The position numbers and the translations under genes are program-made. A stretch of DNA of 64,000 bases, from NCBI RefSeq assembly GCF_037153975.1, contig NZ_JBBAYJ010000003.1, positions 1-64,000 of the forward strand, in the 5' to 3' direction. The notes under the pieces are model-generated. The model saw only the letters and a list, made by a program, of their open reading frames with translations, did no database searches and was not told the origin of the DNA. How positions within the stretch are numbered: position 1 is the stretch's first letter; each line of letters opens with the position of its first letter. Positions 20,290 through 29,526 of the stretch are shown one piece after another. Origin of the DNA: Aquipuribacter sp. SD81 (GTDB lineage Bacteria > Actinomycetota > Actinomycetes > Actinomycetales > JBBAYJ01).

Positions 20290-21777
20290 ATGACCACCCA
20301 CACGACCGAGCCTGCGAGCACCCGTTCCTCCGTCGCGACCGTCGCGGTCAACGACATCGGCAGCATGGAGGACTTCCTCGCAGCGGTCGACGAGACCATC
20401 AAGTACTTCGGGGACGGCGACCTCGTCTCCGGCACCATCGTCAAGGTGGACCGCGACGAGGTCCTCCTCGACATCGGCTACAAGACCGAGGGTGTCATCC
20501 CCTCCCGCGAGCTGTCGATCAAGCACGACGTCGACCCCAACGAGGTCGTCACCGTCGGCGACGAGGTCGAGGCCCTGGTCCTCCAGAAGGAGGACAAGGA
20601 GGGCCGGCTCATCCTGTCCAAGAAGCGCGCCCAGTACGAGCGCGCCTGGGGCAAGATCGAGCAGGTCAAGGAGGAGGACGGCGTCGTCTCCGGCACCGTC
20701 ATCGAGGTCGTCAAGGGTGGGCTCATCCTCGACATCGGCCTGCGCGGCTTCCTGCCGGCCTCCCTCGTGGAGATGCGCCGCGTGCGCGACCTCCAGCCGT
20801 ACGTGGGCAAGGAGCTCGAGGCCAAGATCATCGAGCTGGACAAGAACCGCAACAACGTGGTCCTGTCCCGCCGCGCGTGGCTCGAGCAGACGCAGTCCGA
20901 GGTCCGCACCTCGTTCCTCAAGCAGCTCGCCCGGGGCCAGATCCGCACCGGTGTCGTGTCGTCGACGGTCAACTTCGGTGCCTTCGTCGACCTCGGTGGC
21001 GTCGACGGCCTCGTGCACGTCTCCGAGCTGTCGTGGAAGCACATCGACCACCCGACCGAGGTCGTCGAGATCGGCCAGGAGGTCACGGTCGAGGTCCTCG
21101 ACATCGACATGGAGCGCGAGCGGGTCTCGCTGTCGCTGAAGGCGACGCAGGAGGACCCGTGGCAGCACTTCGCGCGCACCCACGGCCTCGGCCAGGTCGT
21201 GCCCGGCAAGGTCACGAAGCTCGTCCCCTTCGGTGCCTTCGTGCGCGTCGAGGACGGCATCGAGGGCCTCGTCCACATCTCCGAGCTGGCCGAGCGCCAC
21301 GTCGAGATCCCGGAGCAGGTCGTGCAGGTCGGTGACGAGATCTTCGTCAAGGTCATCGACGTCGACCTCGAGCGCCGCCGCATCTCGCTGTCGCTCAAGC
21401 AGGCCAACGACTCCTCCGTCGCGGACACGGTCGAGGAGTTCGACCCGACGCTGTACGGCATGGCCGCGGAGTACGACGAGCAGGGCAACTACAAGTACCC
21501 CGAGGGCTTCGACCCCGAGACCGGCGAGTGGCTGCCCGGCTACGAGACGCAGCAGGCCGCGTGGGAGAAGCAGTACGCCGAGGCGCAGAAGCGCTGGGAG
21601 GCCCACAAGGAGCAGGTCGAGTCCGCGCAGAAGGCGGAGCTCGAGGCCGGCACGGCCACGGCCGCCAGCAGCTCCTCGTACTCCTCCGACGAGGACACGT
21701 CCTCCACCAGCGGTGGCGGCACCCTCGCCTCCGACGAGGCCCTCGCCGCGCTGCGGGAGAAGCTCACCGGCCGCTGA
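20290..21777 (+). CDS. rpsA: 30S ribosomal protein S1
   Basis: Ribosomal protein S1, 495 aa, which binds mRNA on the small subunit. Four S1 RNA-binding repeats are visible between about residues 35 and 365 (each with the GAFVD/GFLP- and VHISEL-like pattern). An acidic/Gln-rich linker and a Ser/Thr-rich low-complexity tail follow. Four repeats is the usual number in actinobacteria, against six in E. coli. ATG at 20290 gives the expected N-terminus; only a weak GGAG lies 10 nt upstream. It has its own promoter and a strong terminator. Confidence 0.97.
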   Translation: MTTHTTEPASTRSSVATVAVNDIGSMEDFLAAVDETIKYFGDGDLVSGTIVKVDRDEVLLDIGYKTEGVIPSRELSIKHDVDPNEVVTVGDEVEALVLQKEDKEGRLILSKKRAQYERAWGKIEQVKEEDGVVSGTVIEVVKGGLILDIGLRGFLPASLVEMRRVRDLQPYVGKELEAKIIELDKNRNNVVLSRRAWLEQTQSEVRTSFLKQLARGQIRTGVVSSTVNFGAFVDLGGVDGLVHVSELSWKHIDHPTEVVEIGQEVTVEVLDIDMERERVSLSLKATQEDPWQHFARTHGLGQVVPGKVTKLVPFGAFVRVEDGIEGLVHISELAERHVEIPEQVVQVGDEIFVKVIDVDLERRRISLSLKQANDSSVADTVEEFDPTLYGMAAEYDEQGNYKYPEGFDPETGEWLPGYETQQAAWEKQYAEAQKRWEAHKEQVESAQKAELEAGTATAASSSSYSSDEDTSSTSGGGTLASDEALAALREKLTGR

Positions 21778-21792
21778 GCCGGACGCAGCACA

Positions 21793-21826
21793 GGAGGCCC
21801 GGTCCCCTTCGGGGGGCCGGGCCTCC
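21793..21826 (+). terminator. rpsA terminator with TTCG tetraloop
   Basis: A 15-bp stem (21793–21807 with 21812–21826, one T·G wobble) closes on a TTCG loop, an exceptionally stable tetraloop. It begins 15 bp after the rpsA stop. No T-run follows. Intrinsic terminator for rpsA. Confidence 0.85.
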
Positions 21827-21934
21827 GGCGTCCCCGGGGGCGTGCGTCCGTGCCCCCGCGGGTGCGGCAGGCTGCGGGGGGTCGACCGGGAAGCCTGCCG
21901 GGGGCGAGGCTCCGCCCGGTGGCAGGATCGCGGC

Positions 21935-23140
21935 GTGCTGCGCGTGGGACTGACCGGGGGGATCGGCGCGGGCAAGTCGACGGTCGCCCGCCGCCTCGCC
22001 GGGCACGGCGCCGTGGTCGTCGACGCCGACCGGCTCGCCCGCGAGGTGGTCGCGCCCGGCACGGACGGGCTCGCGGCGGTCGCCGACGCCTTCGGCCCCG
22101 GCGTGCTCGCGCCCGACGGGTCGTTGGACCGGGCCGCGCTCGGGGCGCTCGTCTTCGCCGACCCCGCCGCCCGGCACCGGCTCGAGGGCATCACCCACCC
22201 GCGCATCCGTGCGCTCACCGAGCAGGCGTTCGCGCAGGCGGGCACCGACGCCGTCGTCGTGCACGACGTGCCGCTGCTCGTCGAGCTCGGCTACGAGGAC
22301 CGGTACCACCTCACCGCCGTCGTCCACGCCGACGCCGACGAGCGCGTCCGCCGGCTCGTCGCCGAGCGCGGCAGCACCGAGCCCGACGCCCGCCGCCGTG
22401 TGGCGGCGCAGGCCGACGACGACGCCCGGCGCGCCGCCGCGGACGTCTGGCTCGACAACACGGGCGCGCCCGAGCGGCTGCTCGGCGACGTCGACCGGCT
22501 CTGGCGTGAGCGGCTCGTGCCCTTCGAGGCGGCGGTGCGCGGGCGACGCGAGCCGCCCCGTGACCCGGCGACCGACCTCCGCGACGCCGACCCCTCCTGG
22601 GACGCGACGGGTCGCCGGCTCGCCGCCCGGGTCGTCCGGGCGGCGGGGGAGCGGGGCCTGCGGGTCGACCACGTCGGCTCGACGGCCGTGCCGGGCCTCG
22701 CGGCCAAGCCCGTCGTCGACCTGCAGCTCGTGGTCGCCGACCTCGCCGTCGCCGACGGCCTCGCCGACGCCCTCGCCGACGCCGGGTTCCCCCGGCGCGA
22801 GGGCGGGTGGGTCGACTCCGCGGCCGCGGGTGCCGCACCCGGCACGCCCGACGGCACGTGGCCGAAGCGCCTGCACGCCTCGGCCGACCCCGCTCAGCCC
22901 GTCAACCTCCACGTGCGGGTGGTCGGCACCCCGCCGGTCGCCTTCGCGCTGCTGTTCCGCGACTGGCTGCGCGCCGACGAGCAGGCGCGCGCCGACTACG
23001 AGGCGCTCAAGCGCCGCCTCGCCGCCCACCACCCGGTGCGCGCGGACTACGCCGCGGCGAAGGAGCCGTGGTTCGCCGACGTCGCGGGGCCGGCGGCGCG
23101 CGCCTGGGCCGAGGCCGCCGGCTGGGCGCCTCCGGGCTGA
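21935..23140 (+). CDS. coaE: dephospho-CoA kinase fused to a UPF0157 (GrpB) domain
   Basis: Dephospho-CoA kinase, 401 aa, catalysing the ATP-dependent last step of coenzyme A synthesis. The P-loop is at residues 8–16 (GGIGAGKST), with DADRLAREVV and the HDVPLLVE region following. From about residue 205 a second domain of the UPF0157/GrpB family begins (RVDHVGSTAVPGLAAKPVVDLQ). The same fusion is known in mycobacterial CoaE, where the extra domain is thought to aid folding. The GTG at 21935 follows CAGGAT (21923–21928) by 6 nt, so it is probably leaderless. It is downstream of rpsA, as in mycobacteria. Confidence 0.95.
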   Translation: MLRVGLTGGIGAGKSTVARRLAGHGAVVVDADRLAREVVAPGTDGLAAVADAFGPGVLAPDGSLDRAALGALVFADPAARHRLEGITHPRIRALTEQAFAQAGTDAVVVHDVPLLVELGYEDRYHLTAVVHADADERVRRLVAERGSTEPDARRRVAAQADDDARRAAADVWLDNTGAPERLLGDVDRLWRERLVPFEAAVRGRREPPRDPATDLRDADPSWDATGRRLAARVVRAAGERGLRVDHVGSTAVPGLAAKPVVDLQLVVADLAVADGLADALADAGFPRREGGWVDSAAAGAAPGTPDGTWPKRLHASADPAQPVNLHVRVVGTPPVAFALLFRDWLRADEQARADYEALKRRLAAHHPVRADYAAAKEPWFADVAGPAARAWAEAAGWAPPG

Positions 23141-23172
23141 GCACCGGGGCGCCCTCGCGGGACACTGCCACC

Positions 23173-23610
23173 ATGCCGACCGACGACGCCTCGGGGGACC
23201 TCCGCGTCACCGCCCGTGTCGTCGTGCCCGCCCGGCTGCTGGCGTGGCGCTTCAGCCGGTCCGCGGGCCCCGGCGGGCAGGGCGTCAACACGACCGACAG
23301 CCGGGTCGAGCTGTCGGTGCGGCCGCTCGACGTACCCGGGCTCGACGAGGCCCAGCGGGCCCGGCTGCTCGAGCGGCTCGCCGGTCGGCTGGTCGACGGC
23401 GTCCTCACCGTCACCGCCTCGGAGCACCGTCAGCAGCTGCGCAACCGCGAGGCGGCGCGCGCCCGGCTCGCCGGGACCCTCGCCGAGGCGCTCGCGCCGC
23501 CGCCGCGCGCCCGACGCCCGACCCGCCCGAGCCGCCGGTCGGTGGAGCGGCGCATCGAGGCGAAGAAGCGGCGCGGCCGGCTCAAGCGGGAGCGCGGCGG
23601 CGCGGAGTGA
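23173..23610 (+). CDS. arfB: ArfB-type peptidyl-tRNA hydrolase (stalled-ribosome rescue)
   Basis: Small release-factor-like protein of 145 aa. The GGQ motif at residues 34–36 (SAGPGGQGVNTTDSRVEL) is the catalytic site that frees the nascent peptide. The C-terminal tail is rich in Arg/Lys, as in ArfB/YaeJ, where it enters the empty mRNA channel of stalled ribosomes. There is no stop-codon recognition domain, which separates it from RF1/RF2. ATG at 23173 follows GACACT (23161–23166) by 6 nt, consistent with a leaderless start. Confidence 0.9.
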   Translation: MPTDDASGDLRVTARVVVPARLLAWRFSRSAGPGGQGVNTTDSRVELSVRPLDVPGLDEAQRARLLERLAGRLVDGVLTVTASEHRQQLRNREAARARLAGTLAEALAPPPRARRPTRPSRRSVERRIEAKKRRGRLKRERGGAE

Positions 23611-23665
23611 CGCGCAGGAGACGGCTCCCGCGATTGCGCGGTCCCGGTGCGGGCACCTGCGCGGC

Positions 23666-24037
23666 ATGAGCGCCTCCGACCCCGCCCTCGACCGGCCCGC
23701 GTCCGGCCGGCCTGCCCCCGACCGCCCCGACGCCGACGCCGGCAGCGTGTCACGGGCCGCGCGCCTCGCCGACCGGGCTGTCGCCTGGTACCAGGTCCGG
23801 GTGTCGCCGAGGACCCGCACCTCGTGCGCGCACCGGGTGGCCCACGGCGGGGAGTCGTGCTCGCAGGCCGTCCGGCGCACCCTGCGCTCGAGCGGTCTGC
23901 TCGGCTCCGCGGTACCGACCCTCGCCCGGTTCGCGGCCTGCTACCGCGCGGTCCGGCTGCTCACCCCGCACCAGCGGGTGCGGGGGGTCTGCTGCTGCGG
24001 CGGCATCCCCATCCCCTTCGGCTTCGGCCGGCGCTGA
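23666..24037 (+). CDS. YidD-like small protein, divergent
   Basis: Protein of 123 aa matching the YidD pattern (an amphipathic AWYQVRVSPRT start, a Cys-containing centre, an AVRRTLRSSG helix, a final CCCGGIPIPFG-type tail), but divergent and with an added ~30-residue Asp/Pro-rich N-terminus. YidD helps insert membrane proteins with YidC and normally sits between rnpA and yidC near the origin; this copy is elsewhere. Seven cysteines are present, three of them adjacent near the end. ATG at 23666 is the plausible start. Assignment to the family is reasonable; function in insertion is not shown. Confidence 0.65.
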   Translation: MSASDPALDRPASGRPAPDRPDADAGSVSRAARLADRAVAWYQVRVSPRTRTSCAHRVAHGGESCSQAVRRTLRSSGLLGSAVPTLARFAACYRAVRLLTPHQRVRGVCCCGGIPIPFGFGRR

Positions 24038-24127
24038 CCGCGAGGAGCCCGCGCCGCGGGGGCGCGGTCGGGTCGGCGTCCCCCGGCCCGCCCGAACGGC
24101 CGATCAGGGGCGCGGCCCGCCCGGCCG

Positions 24128-25426
24128 ATGACCTGGTACGTGGACACGCTCGGGCTCCTCGTCATGGCGTACCCGGTCGTGATGGCGCTCGTGTGGCTGA
24201 CCGGGGGCGTGTACTTCTGGTACCGCCGCGAGCGCGGCCAGGCCGGCGTCGACGAGCCGCCGCTGCCGGCCGACGCGCCCCTGGTGAGCGTCCTCGTGCC
24301 GTGCCACGACGAGGGGGCCAACGTCCGGGAGACCCTGACCGCCGCGCTCGAGCAGTCGTGGCCGTCGCTGGAGGTCGTCGCGGTCGACGACGGCAGCACC
24401 GACGACACGTGGGAGCAGATGCTCGCCCTCGCCGCCGAGCAGCCGCGGCTGCGCGTCATCCGGCTCCGCACGAACGAGGGCAAGGCCGTCGCGCTGCGCA
24501 CCGCCGCCCTGGCCGCCCGCTCCGACATCCTCGTGTGCGTCGACGGGGACTCCCTGCTCGACGAGCACGCCGTCGCGTGGCTCGCCTCGCACCTGCTCAC
24601 CACCGCGCGTGTCGGCGCGGTCGCCGGCAACCCCCGCATCCGCAACCGCAGCACCCTGCTGGGGAGGCTGCAGGTGGGGGAGTTCAGCGCGATCGTCGGC
24701 CTCACGCGCCGCGCGCAGCGGACCTACGGCCGCGTCTTCACCGTGTCCGGGGCGGTGTGCGCGTTCCGGCGCGCCGCGCTGCACCGGGTGGGCTGGTGGT
24801 CCGACACCGCGGTGACGGAGGACATCGACATCTCGTGGCGGCTGCAGCGCGACCACTGGGACGTGCGCTACGAGCCGCGGGCCCTGTGCGGGATCCTCAC
24901 GCCGGAGTCGGTGGGCGGGCTGTGGCGGCAGCGCCGCCGGTGGGCGCGCGGCGGGCTGCAGACGCTCGTCCGGCACGCCCCGTCGCTGCTGTCGTGGCGC
25001 CGCCGGCGCATGTGGCCGGTCCTGCTGGAGTCCGTCGTGAGCATCGCGTGGGCGCTCGCGGCCTGTGCCGTCGTCGCCGCGACCACCGTCGGTGTCCTCG
25101 CGGAAGGCGTCGCGGCAGGCACCCCGCTCACCGACCTCGGCGTCGACCTCGGCAACGCCGTCGTCCGGTGGACCGGTGTCGTCGTCGCCGTCGTCTGCCT
25201 CCTGCAGTTCGCCGTGAGCCGCCGCATCGAGGCGCCGTACGAGCCGGCGGGTGACCGCACCCTCGTCTGGCTCGTCTGGTACCCGCTCGCGTACTGGCTC
25301 ATCAGCATGCTCGCGGCCGTCGCCGCCGTCCTCACCCTCGGCTGGCGCACCCCGCGAGGGCGGGCCACGTGGAGCAGCCCCGACCGCGGCCTCGTGACGG
25401 CCGTACCGGCGGGGGAGCCGTCATGA
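24128..25426 (+). CDS. membrane glycosyltransferase 2, PgaC/IcaA-like
   Basis: Processive family-2 glycosyltransferase of 432 aa. The N-terminal helix (residues 8–30) is followed by the catalytic domain with DDGS (87–90), DGDS (139–142), TEDID (230–234) and QRRRW (268–272). Three to four C-terminal helices follow. The motif set is that of synthases polymerising beta-linked hexosamines; the closest resemblance is to poly-N-acetylglucosamine synthase PgaC/IcaA. Product and sugar are inferred. It overlaps the next gene by 4 bp (ATGA), and the partner resembles PgaD, which supports the assignment. No export or deacetylase gene is nearby. No clear ribosome site or -10 precedes the ATG. Confidence 0.82.
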   Translation: MTWYVDTLGLLVMAYPVVMALVWLTGGVYFWYRRERGQAGVDEPPLPADAPLVSVLVPCHDEGANVRETLTAALEQSWPSLEVVAVDDGSTDDTWEQMLALAAEQPRLRVIRLRTNEGKAVALRTAALAARSDILVCVDGDSLLDEHAVAWLASHLLTTARVGAVAGNPRIRNRSTLLGRLQVGEFSAIVGLTRRAQRTYGRVFTVSGAVCAFRRAALHRVGWWSDTAVTEDIDISWRLQRDHWDVRYEPRALCGILTPESVGGLWRQRRRWARGGLQTLVRHAPSLLSWRRRRMWPVLLESVVSIAWALAACAVVAATTVGVLAEGVAAGTPLTDLGVDLGNAVVRWTGVVVAVVCLLQFAVSRRIEAPYEPAGDRTLVWLVWYPLAYWLISMLAAVAAVLTLGWRTPRGRATWSSPDRGLVTAVPAGEPS

Positions 25427-25956
25427 GGGTCCTCGAGCACGTCGTCGACCGCTCCGCCGAGCGGTCGCGTCGCCGCCGTGTCGTCGAGGGCGGGACCACC
25501 GTCGCGGCGTGGGGCCTGCTCACGCTGCTGGTGGCGTCGGTCCTCGACGTCCCGGCGCTGCTCGGCGTCGCGAGCCTGCCGACGGGCCGGGCGCAGCTGC
25601 TCCTCGTCCTCGCGCTCGGCGGGACCGGGGTGGCGCTGTGCGTCGGCCTGCTCGTGTGGGCCGCCTGGCAGCTGCACCGCTTCCGCGACGTCGAGCGACG
25701 GCGCCGCCCGGCCGACGTGACGGTGGAGGAGCACGCCGCCGTGGCGGCGGTCGACCTGCCGACGGGCGTCGACGTGCGGCTCGCCCGGGTCGCCGAGGTC
25801 GAGCTCGACCGGGTCGCGCGCGTCCACCGCGTCGTCGTCCACGAGCTGCTGCCCGCCGACGTGCGGCCGGGACCCGCGCCGCTGCCCGCGCCGCGCGTGC
25901 CGACGCAGCGGCGAGCGGCGGCGGACGCGGACGCCGGGGCGCCGCAGCCCTCCTGA
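25423..25956 (+). CDS. PgaD-like small membrane partner of the glycosyltransferase
   Basis: Protein of 177 aa with two membrane helices (about residues 24–45 and 57–82), an RFRDVERRR cytoplasmic segment and an Ala/Pro-rich tail. Topology and position fit PgaD, the accessory subunit of the poly-GlcNAc synthase. Its start overlaps the synthase stop (ATGA at 25423–25426), so the two are co-translated. Sequence resemblance is limited, and the call rests mainly on topology and context. Confidence 0.65.
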   Translation: MRVLEHVVDRSAERSRRRRVVEGGTTVAAWGLLTLLVASVLDVPALLGVASLPTGRAQLLLVLALGGTGVALCVGLLVWAAWQLHRFRDVERRRRPADVTVEEHAAVAAVDLPTGVDVRLARVAEVELDRVARVHRVVVHELLPADVRPGPAPLPAPRVPTQRRAAADADAGAPQPS

Positions 25957-26018
25957 GCCGGTCGGCGGGGCCCGCCGCCGCGGTCCCGGGTGTCGGAGGG
26001 GCCGCTTACCGTAGTCCT

Positions 26019-28112
26019 GTGCGTCCCGTCACCGACATCACGCGCTCCGTCGCCCCCTTCGAGGTCGTCAGCGAGTTCCAGCCCGCGGGCGACCAGCCCG
26101 CCGCGATCGCCGAGATCGCCCGCCGGGTCAACGGCGGCGCCCGGGACACGGTGCTGCTCGGGGCGACCGGCACGGGCAAGTCGGCCACCACGGCCTGGGT
26201 GGTCGAGCAGGTGCAGCGCCCCACGCTCGTCCTCGTGCAGAACAAGACCCTCGCGGCGCAGCTCGCGAACGAGTTCCGCGAGCTGCTGCCGCACAACGCC
26301 GTCGAGTACTTCGTCAGCTACTACGACTACTACCAGCCCGAGGCCTACGTCCCGCAGTCCGACACCTACATCGAGAAGGACTCCTCGATTAACGAGGAGG
26401 TCGAGCGGCTGCGCCACTCGGCGACGAACTCGCTGCTGACCCGGCGCGACGTCATCGTCGTCTCGACCGTGTCGTGCATCTACGGCCTCGGCACGCCGCA
26501 GGAGTACGTCGACCGGATGGCCCGGCTCAAGGTCGGCCAGACGGTGGACCGCGACGAGCTGCTGCGTCGCTTCGTGCAGATGCAGTACACCCGCAACGAC
26601 CTGTCCTTCACGCGCGGCACGTTCCGCGTGCGGGGGGACACCGTGGAGATCATCCCGCAGTACGAGGAGCTCGCGGTCCGCATCGAGCTGTTCGGCGACG
26701 AGATCGAGCGCATCTACACGCTGCACCCGCTGACCGGCGAGATCGTCCGCGAGGAGGACGAGTACTACATCTTCCCCGCGTCGCACTACGTCGCCGGTCC
26801 CGAGCGGCTGGAGCGGGCCGTCGGCACGATCGAGGCCGAGCTCGTCGACCGCCTCGCCGAGCTCGAGCGGCAGGGCAAGCTGCTGGAGGCGCAGCGGCTG
26901 CGCATGCGCACCACGTACGACATCGAGATGCTGCGCCAGGTCGGCACGTGCGCGGGCGTCGAGAACTACTCGCGTCACTTCGACGGCCGCGCCCCCGGGT
27001 CGCCGTCGAACACCCTGCTCGACTACTTCCCCGAGGACTTCCTCCTCGTGATCGACGAGTCGCACGTCACCGTGCCGCAGATCGGCGGCATGTACGAGGG
27101 CGACATGTCGCGCAAGCGCACGCTCGTCGACCACGGCTTCCGGCTGCCGAGCGCCATGGACAACCGGCCGCTGCGCTGGGAGGAGTTCGTCGAGCGCATC
27201 GGTCAGACGGTGTACCTGTCCGCCACGCCCGGACCGTACGAGCTCGGCCGCGTCCGCGGGGACGTCGTCCAGCAGATCATCCGCCCGACCGGCCTCGTCG
27301 ACCCCAAGGTCGTCGTCAAGCCCACCCGCGGCCAGATCGACGACCTGCTCGCGGAGATCCGGGACCGGGTCGCGAAGGACGAGCGCGTCCTCGTCACGAC
27401 GCTGACCAAGAAGATGGCGGAGGACCTCACCGACTACCTGCTCGAGCAGGGCGAGCGGGTGCGCTACCTGCACTCGGAGGTCGACACGCTGCGACGGGTC
27501 GAGCTGCTGCGCGAGCTGCGGCAGGGCGACTACGACGTCCTCGTCGGCATCAACCTGCTCCGGGAGGGCCTCGACCTGCCGGAGGTGTCGCTCGTCGCGA
27601 TCCTCGACGCCGACAAGGAGGGCTTCCTCCGGTCCTCCACCTCGCTCATCCAGACCATCGGCCGGGCGGCGCGCAACGTGTCCGGCGAGGTCCACATGTA
27701 CGCCGACACCATCACCCCGTCCATGGCGCAGGCGATCGACGAGACCAACCGCCGCCGCGAGATCCAGGTCGCCCACAACCGGGAGCACGGCATCGACCCC
27801 ACACCGCTGCGCAAGCGCATCGCGGACATCACCGACCTCATCGCGCGCGAGGACGAGGACACGCGGGCGCTGCTCGGCGGCTCGGGCCGGCGGCAGTCGA
27901 CCGGCAAGGCGCGCGGCGGCGCCGTCGCTCCGGTCCCGGTGAGCCGGCACGAGGGCATGCCGCAGGCCGAGCTCGCCGACCTCATCCAGCAGCTGACGGA
28001 CCAGATGCACGCGTCGGCCGCCGAGCTGCAGTTCGAGGTCGCCGCGCGGCTGCGCGACGAGATCAGCGACCTCAAGAAGGAGCTGAGGGGCATGCAGGCC
28101 GCCGGGGTCTGA
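26019..28112 (+). CDS. uvrB: excinuclease ABC subunit B
   Basis: UvrB, 697 aa, the damage-verifying helicase-like subunit of nucleotide excision repair. Walker A is GATGTGKS, the beta-hairpin region [12 protein letters not shown], and the DESHVT box is present. The C-terminal UVR motif ([14 protein letters not shown]) contacts UvrC. The GTG at 26019 is 6 nt after TACCGT (26007–26012), predicting a leaderless mRNA; an SOS box was not found. uvrA and uvrC lie 6–12 kb downstream. It ends 7 bp from the convergent decarboxylase gene. Confidence 0.97.
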   Translation: MRPVTDITRSVAPFEVVSEFQPAGDQPAAIAEIARRVNGGARDTVLLGATGTGKSATTAWVVEQVQRPTLVLVQNKTLAAQLANEFRELLPHNAVEYFVSYYDYYQPEAYVPQSDTYIEKDSSINEEVERLRHSATNSLLTRRDVIVVSTVSCIYGLGTPQEYVDRMARLKVGQTVDRDELLRRFVQMQYTRNDLSFTRGTFRVRGDTVEIIPQYEELAVRIELFGDEIERIYTLHPLTGEIVREEDEYYIFPASHYVAGPERLERAVGTIEAELVDRLAELERQGKLLEAQRLRMRTTYDIEMLRQVGTCAGVENYSRHFDGRAPGSPSNTLLDYFPEDFLLVIDESHVTVPQIGGMYEGDMSRKRTLVDHGFRLPSAMDNRPLRWEEFVERIGQTVYLSATPGPYELGRVRGDVVQQIIRPTGLVDPKVVVKPTRGQIDDLLAEIRDRVAKDERVLVTTLTKKMAEDLTDYLLEQGERVRYLHSEVDTLRRVELLRELRQGDYDVLVGINLLREGLDLPEVSLVAILDADKEGFLRSSTSLIQTIGRAARNVSGEVHMYADTITPSMAQAIDETNRRREIQVAHNREHGIDPTPLRKRIADITDLIAREDEDTRALLGGSGRRQSTGKARGGAVAPVPVSRHEGMPQAELADLIQQLTDQMHASAAELQFEVAARLRDEISDLKKELRGMQAAGV

Positions 28113-28131
28113 TGGCCCGTCAGCCCCCGGC
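28101..28131. terminator. bidirectional hairpin formed over two convergent stop codons
   Basis: Positions 28101–28112 pair with 28120–28131 (11 of 12 pairs) around a 7-nt loop. The two arms contain the TGA of uvrB (28110–28112) and the TGA of the minus-strand decarboxylase (28120–28122), so the complementary stop codons are part of the stem. A compact shared terminator is the simple reading. Confidence 0.55.
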
Positions 28132-29520
28132 CCGGGCGGCTCCGACGGCCTCGACGGCCTCGCGGACGACCTGCACCGCGAGGTCGACGTCGTCCTCGTC
28201 CGTCGCCCAGCCGGCGAGGGAGACGCGCAGCACCGCCCGGTCGCGCCAGCGCGAGCCGGACAGCCACACCCGGCCGTCGGCGAGGACGTGGTCGACGACG
28301 GCCCGGGTCGTCGCGTCGTCGCCCACGGCGACCGTCACCTGTGTGGAGACGACGTCGTTGAGCACCTCGACGCCGGGGACCGAGCCGAGGCCCGCCGCCG
28401 TGCGCAGGGCGTTCGCGTGGAGCCGGTCGACGAGGTCGGCGACCCCGCCCCGCCCGAGGCTCCGCAGCGCCGCCCACGTGCCGAAGGCCCGACCGCGCCG
28501 CGACCACTCGGGCGTCCGCTCGAACGGCTCGAGGGCGTCGCCCGGGGTCGGCACCATGTAGGCGGCCTGCATCCCCATCGCGGCGCGCAGCGCGCCGGGG
28601 TCGGCGACCACCGCGAGACCGCAGTCGTACGGCACGTTGAGGGTCTTGTGGGCGTCCGTGGACCACGAGTCGGCCTCCTCGACCCCCGCCACGAGGTGGC
28701 GCAGGCGGGGCGAGGCGGCCGACCACAGCCCGATGGCGCCGTCGACGTGCACCCAGCCGCCACGGGCGTGCACGAGGGGCACGAGCTCGGCGAACGGGTC
28801 GTAGCCTCCGCTGTGGATGTGGCCCGCCTGCAGCGCGACGACGAGCGGCGCGCCGTCGGGGACCGCCGCGAGGGCGTCGGTCAGGGCGTCGGGCCGGACC
28901 CGCCCCTGGTCGTCGACCGCCACCGGCACCGGCGCTCCGAGGCCGAGGAAGCGCAGCGCCCGGTCGACCGTCTCGTGCCGCTCCGCGCCCACGAGCACGT
29001 GGACGCGGGGCGCGCCGGTCAGCCCGTCGCGCGCCACGTCGTGTCCCGCGCGCCGCAGGACGGCGTCCCGCGCGGCGGCCAGGCACGTGAAGTTCGCGGA
29101 CTGCCCGCCGGGCACGAGACCGACGGTTGCGGTCGGTGGCAGGCCGAGCAGGTCGAGCACCCACCGCTCCACGGCGTCCTCGACCGCCGCGTGCGCGGGC
29201 GAGGCGGCGCGCAGACCGGCGTTCTGGTCCCAGGCGACACCGAGCACGTCCGCCGCCACGGCCGCGGGCAGGGCGGCGCCGATGACGAAGCCGAAGAACC
29301 GGCCGCTGCCGGTCGCGGTCAGACCCGCATCCGCGGCGGTCGCGAGGAGCTCGACGACCTCGTGCGGGTCCTGCGGCTGCTCCGGCAGCGCCCCGCCCAG
29401 GGCCCCGGCGTCCCACCCGGCGGCGGGCACGACCCGGCGGCTCGGCAGCCCGGCGAGGTAGCGGCCACCGTGCCGGGCGGCGCGGGCGAGCAGCCCGTCC
29501 CAGTCCTCGTAGGTCCGCAC
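28120..29520 (-). CDS. PLP-dependent decarboxylase, group II (aromatic amino acid/glutamate type)
   Basis: Pyridoxal-phosphate enzyme of 466 aa of the group II decarboxylase family. The VPGGQSANFTCL segment binds the cofactor phosphate, and the DAHKTLNVPYDCG segment contains the Lys that forms the internal aldimine. It probably decarboxylates an aromatic or related amino acid; the substrate is not determinable. The GTG at 29520 lies 6 bp after the stop of the metallo-hydrolase gene, so it is the third gene of a minus-strand operon. Length is normal. It faces uvrB tail to tail. Confidence 0.88.
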   Translation of the reverse strand: MRTYEDWDGLLARAARHGGRYLAGLPSRRVVPAAGWDAGALGGALPEQPQDPHEVVELLATAADAGLTATGSGRFFGFVIGAALPAAVAADVLGVAWDQNAGLRAASPAHAAVEDAVERWVLDLLGLPPTATVGLVPGGQSANFTCLAAARDAVLRRAGHDVARDGLTGAPRVHVLVGAERHETVDRALRFLGLGAPVPVAVDDQGRVRPDALTDALAAVPDGAPLVVALQAGHIHSGGYDPFAELVPLVHARGGWVHVDGAIGLWSAASPRLRHLVAGVEEADSWSTDAHKTLNVPYDCGLAVVADPGALRAAMGMQAAYMVPTPGDALEPFERTPEWSRRGRAFGTWAALRSLGRGGVADLVDRLHANALRTAAGLGSVPGVEVLNDVVSTQVTVAVGDDATTRAVVDHVLADGRVWLSGSRWRDRAVLRVSLAGWATDEDDVDLAVQVVREAVEAVGAARAGG

Positions 29521-29526
29521 CGCCGC

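Noticed and set aside
21935-23140. CoaE–UPF0157 fusion as a novel protein
   Set aside because: The same fusion is established in mycobacterial CoaE, so it is ordinary for this group.
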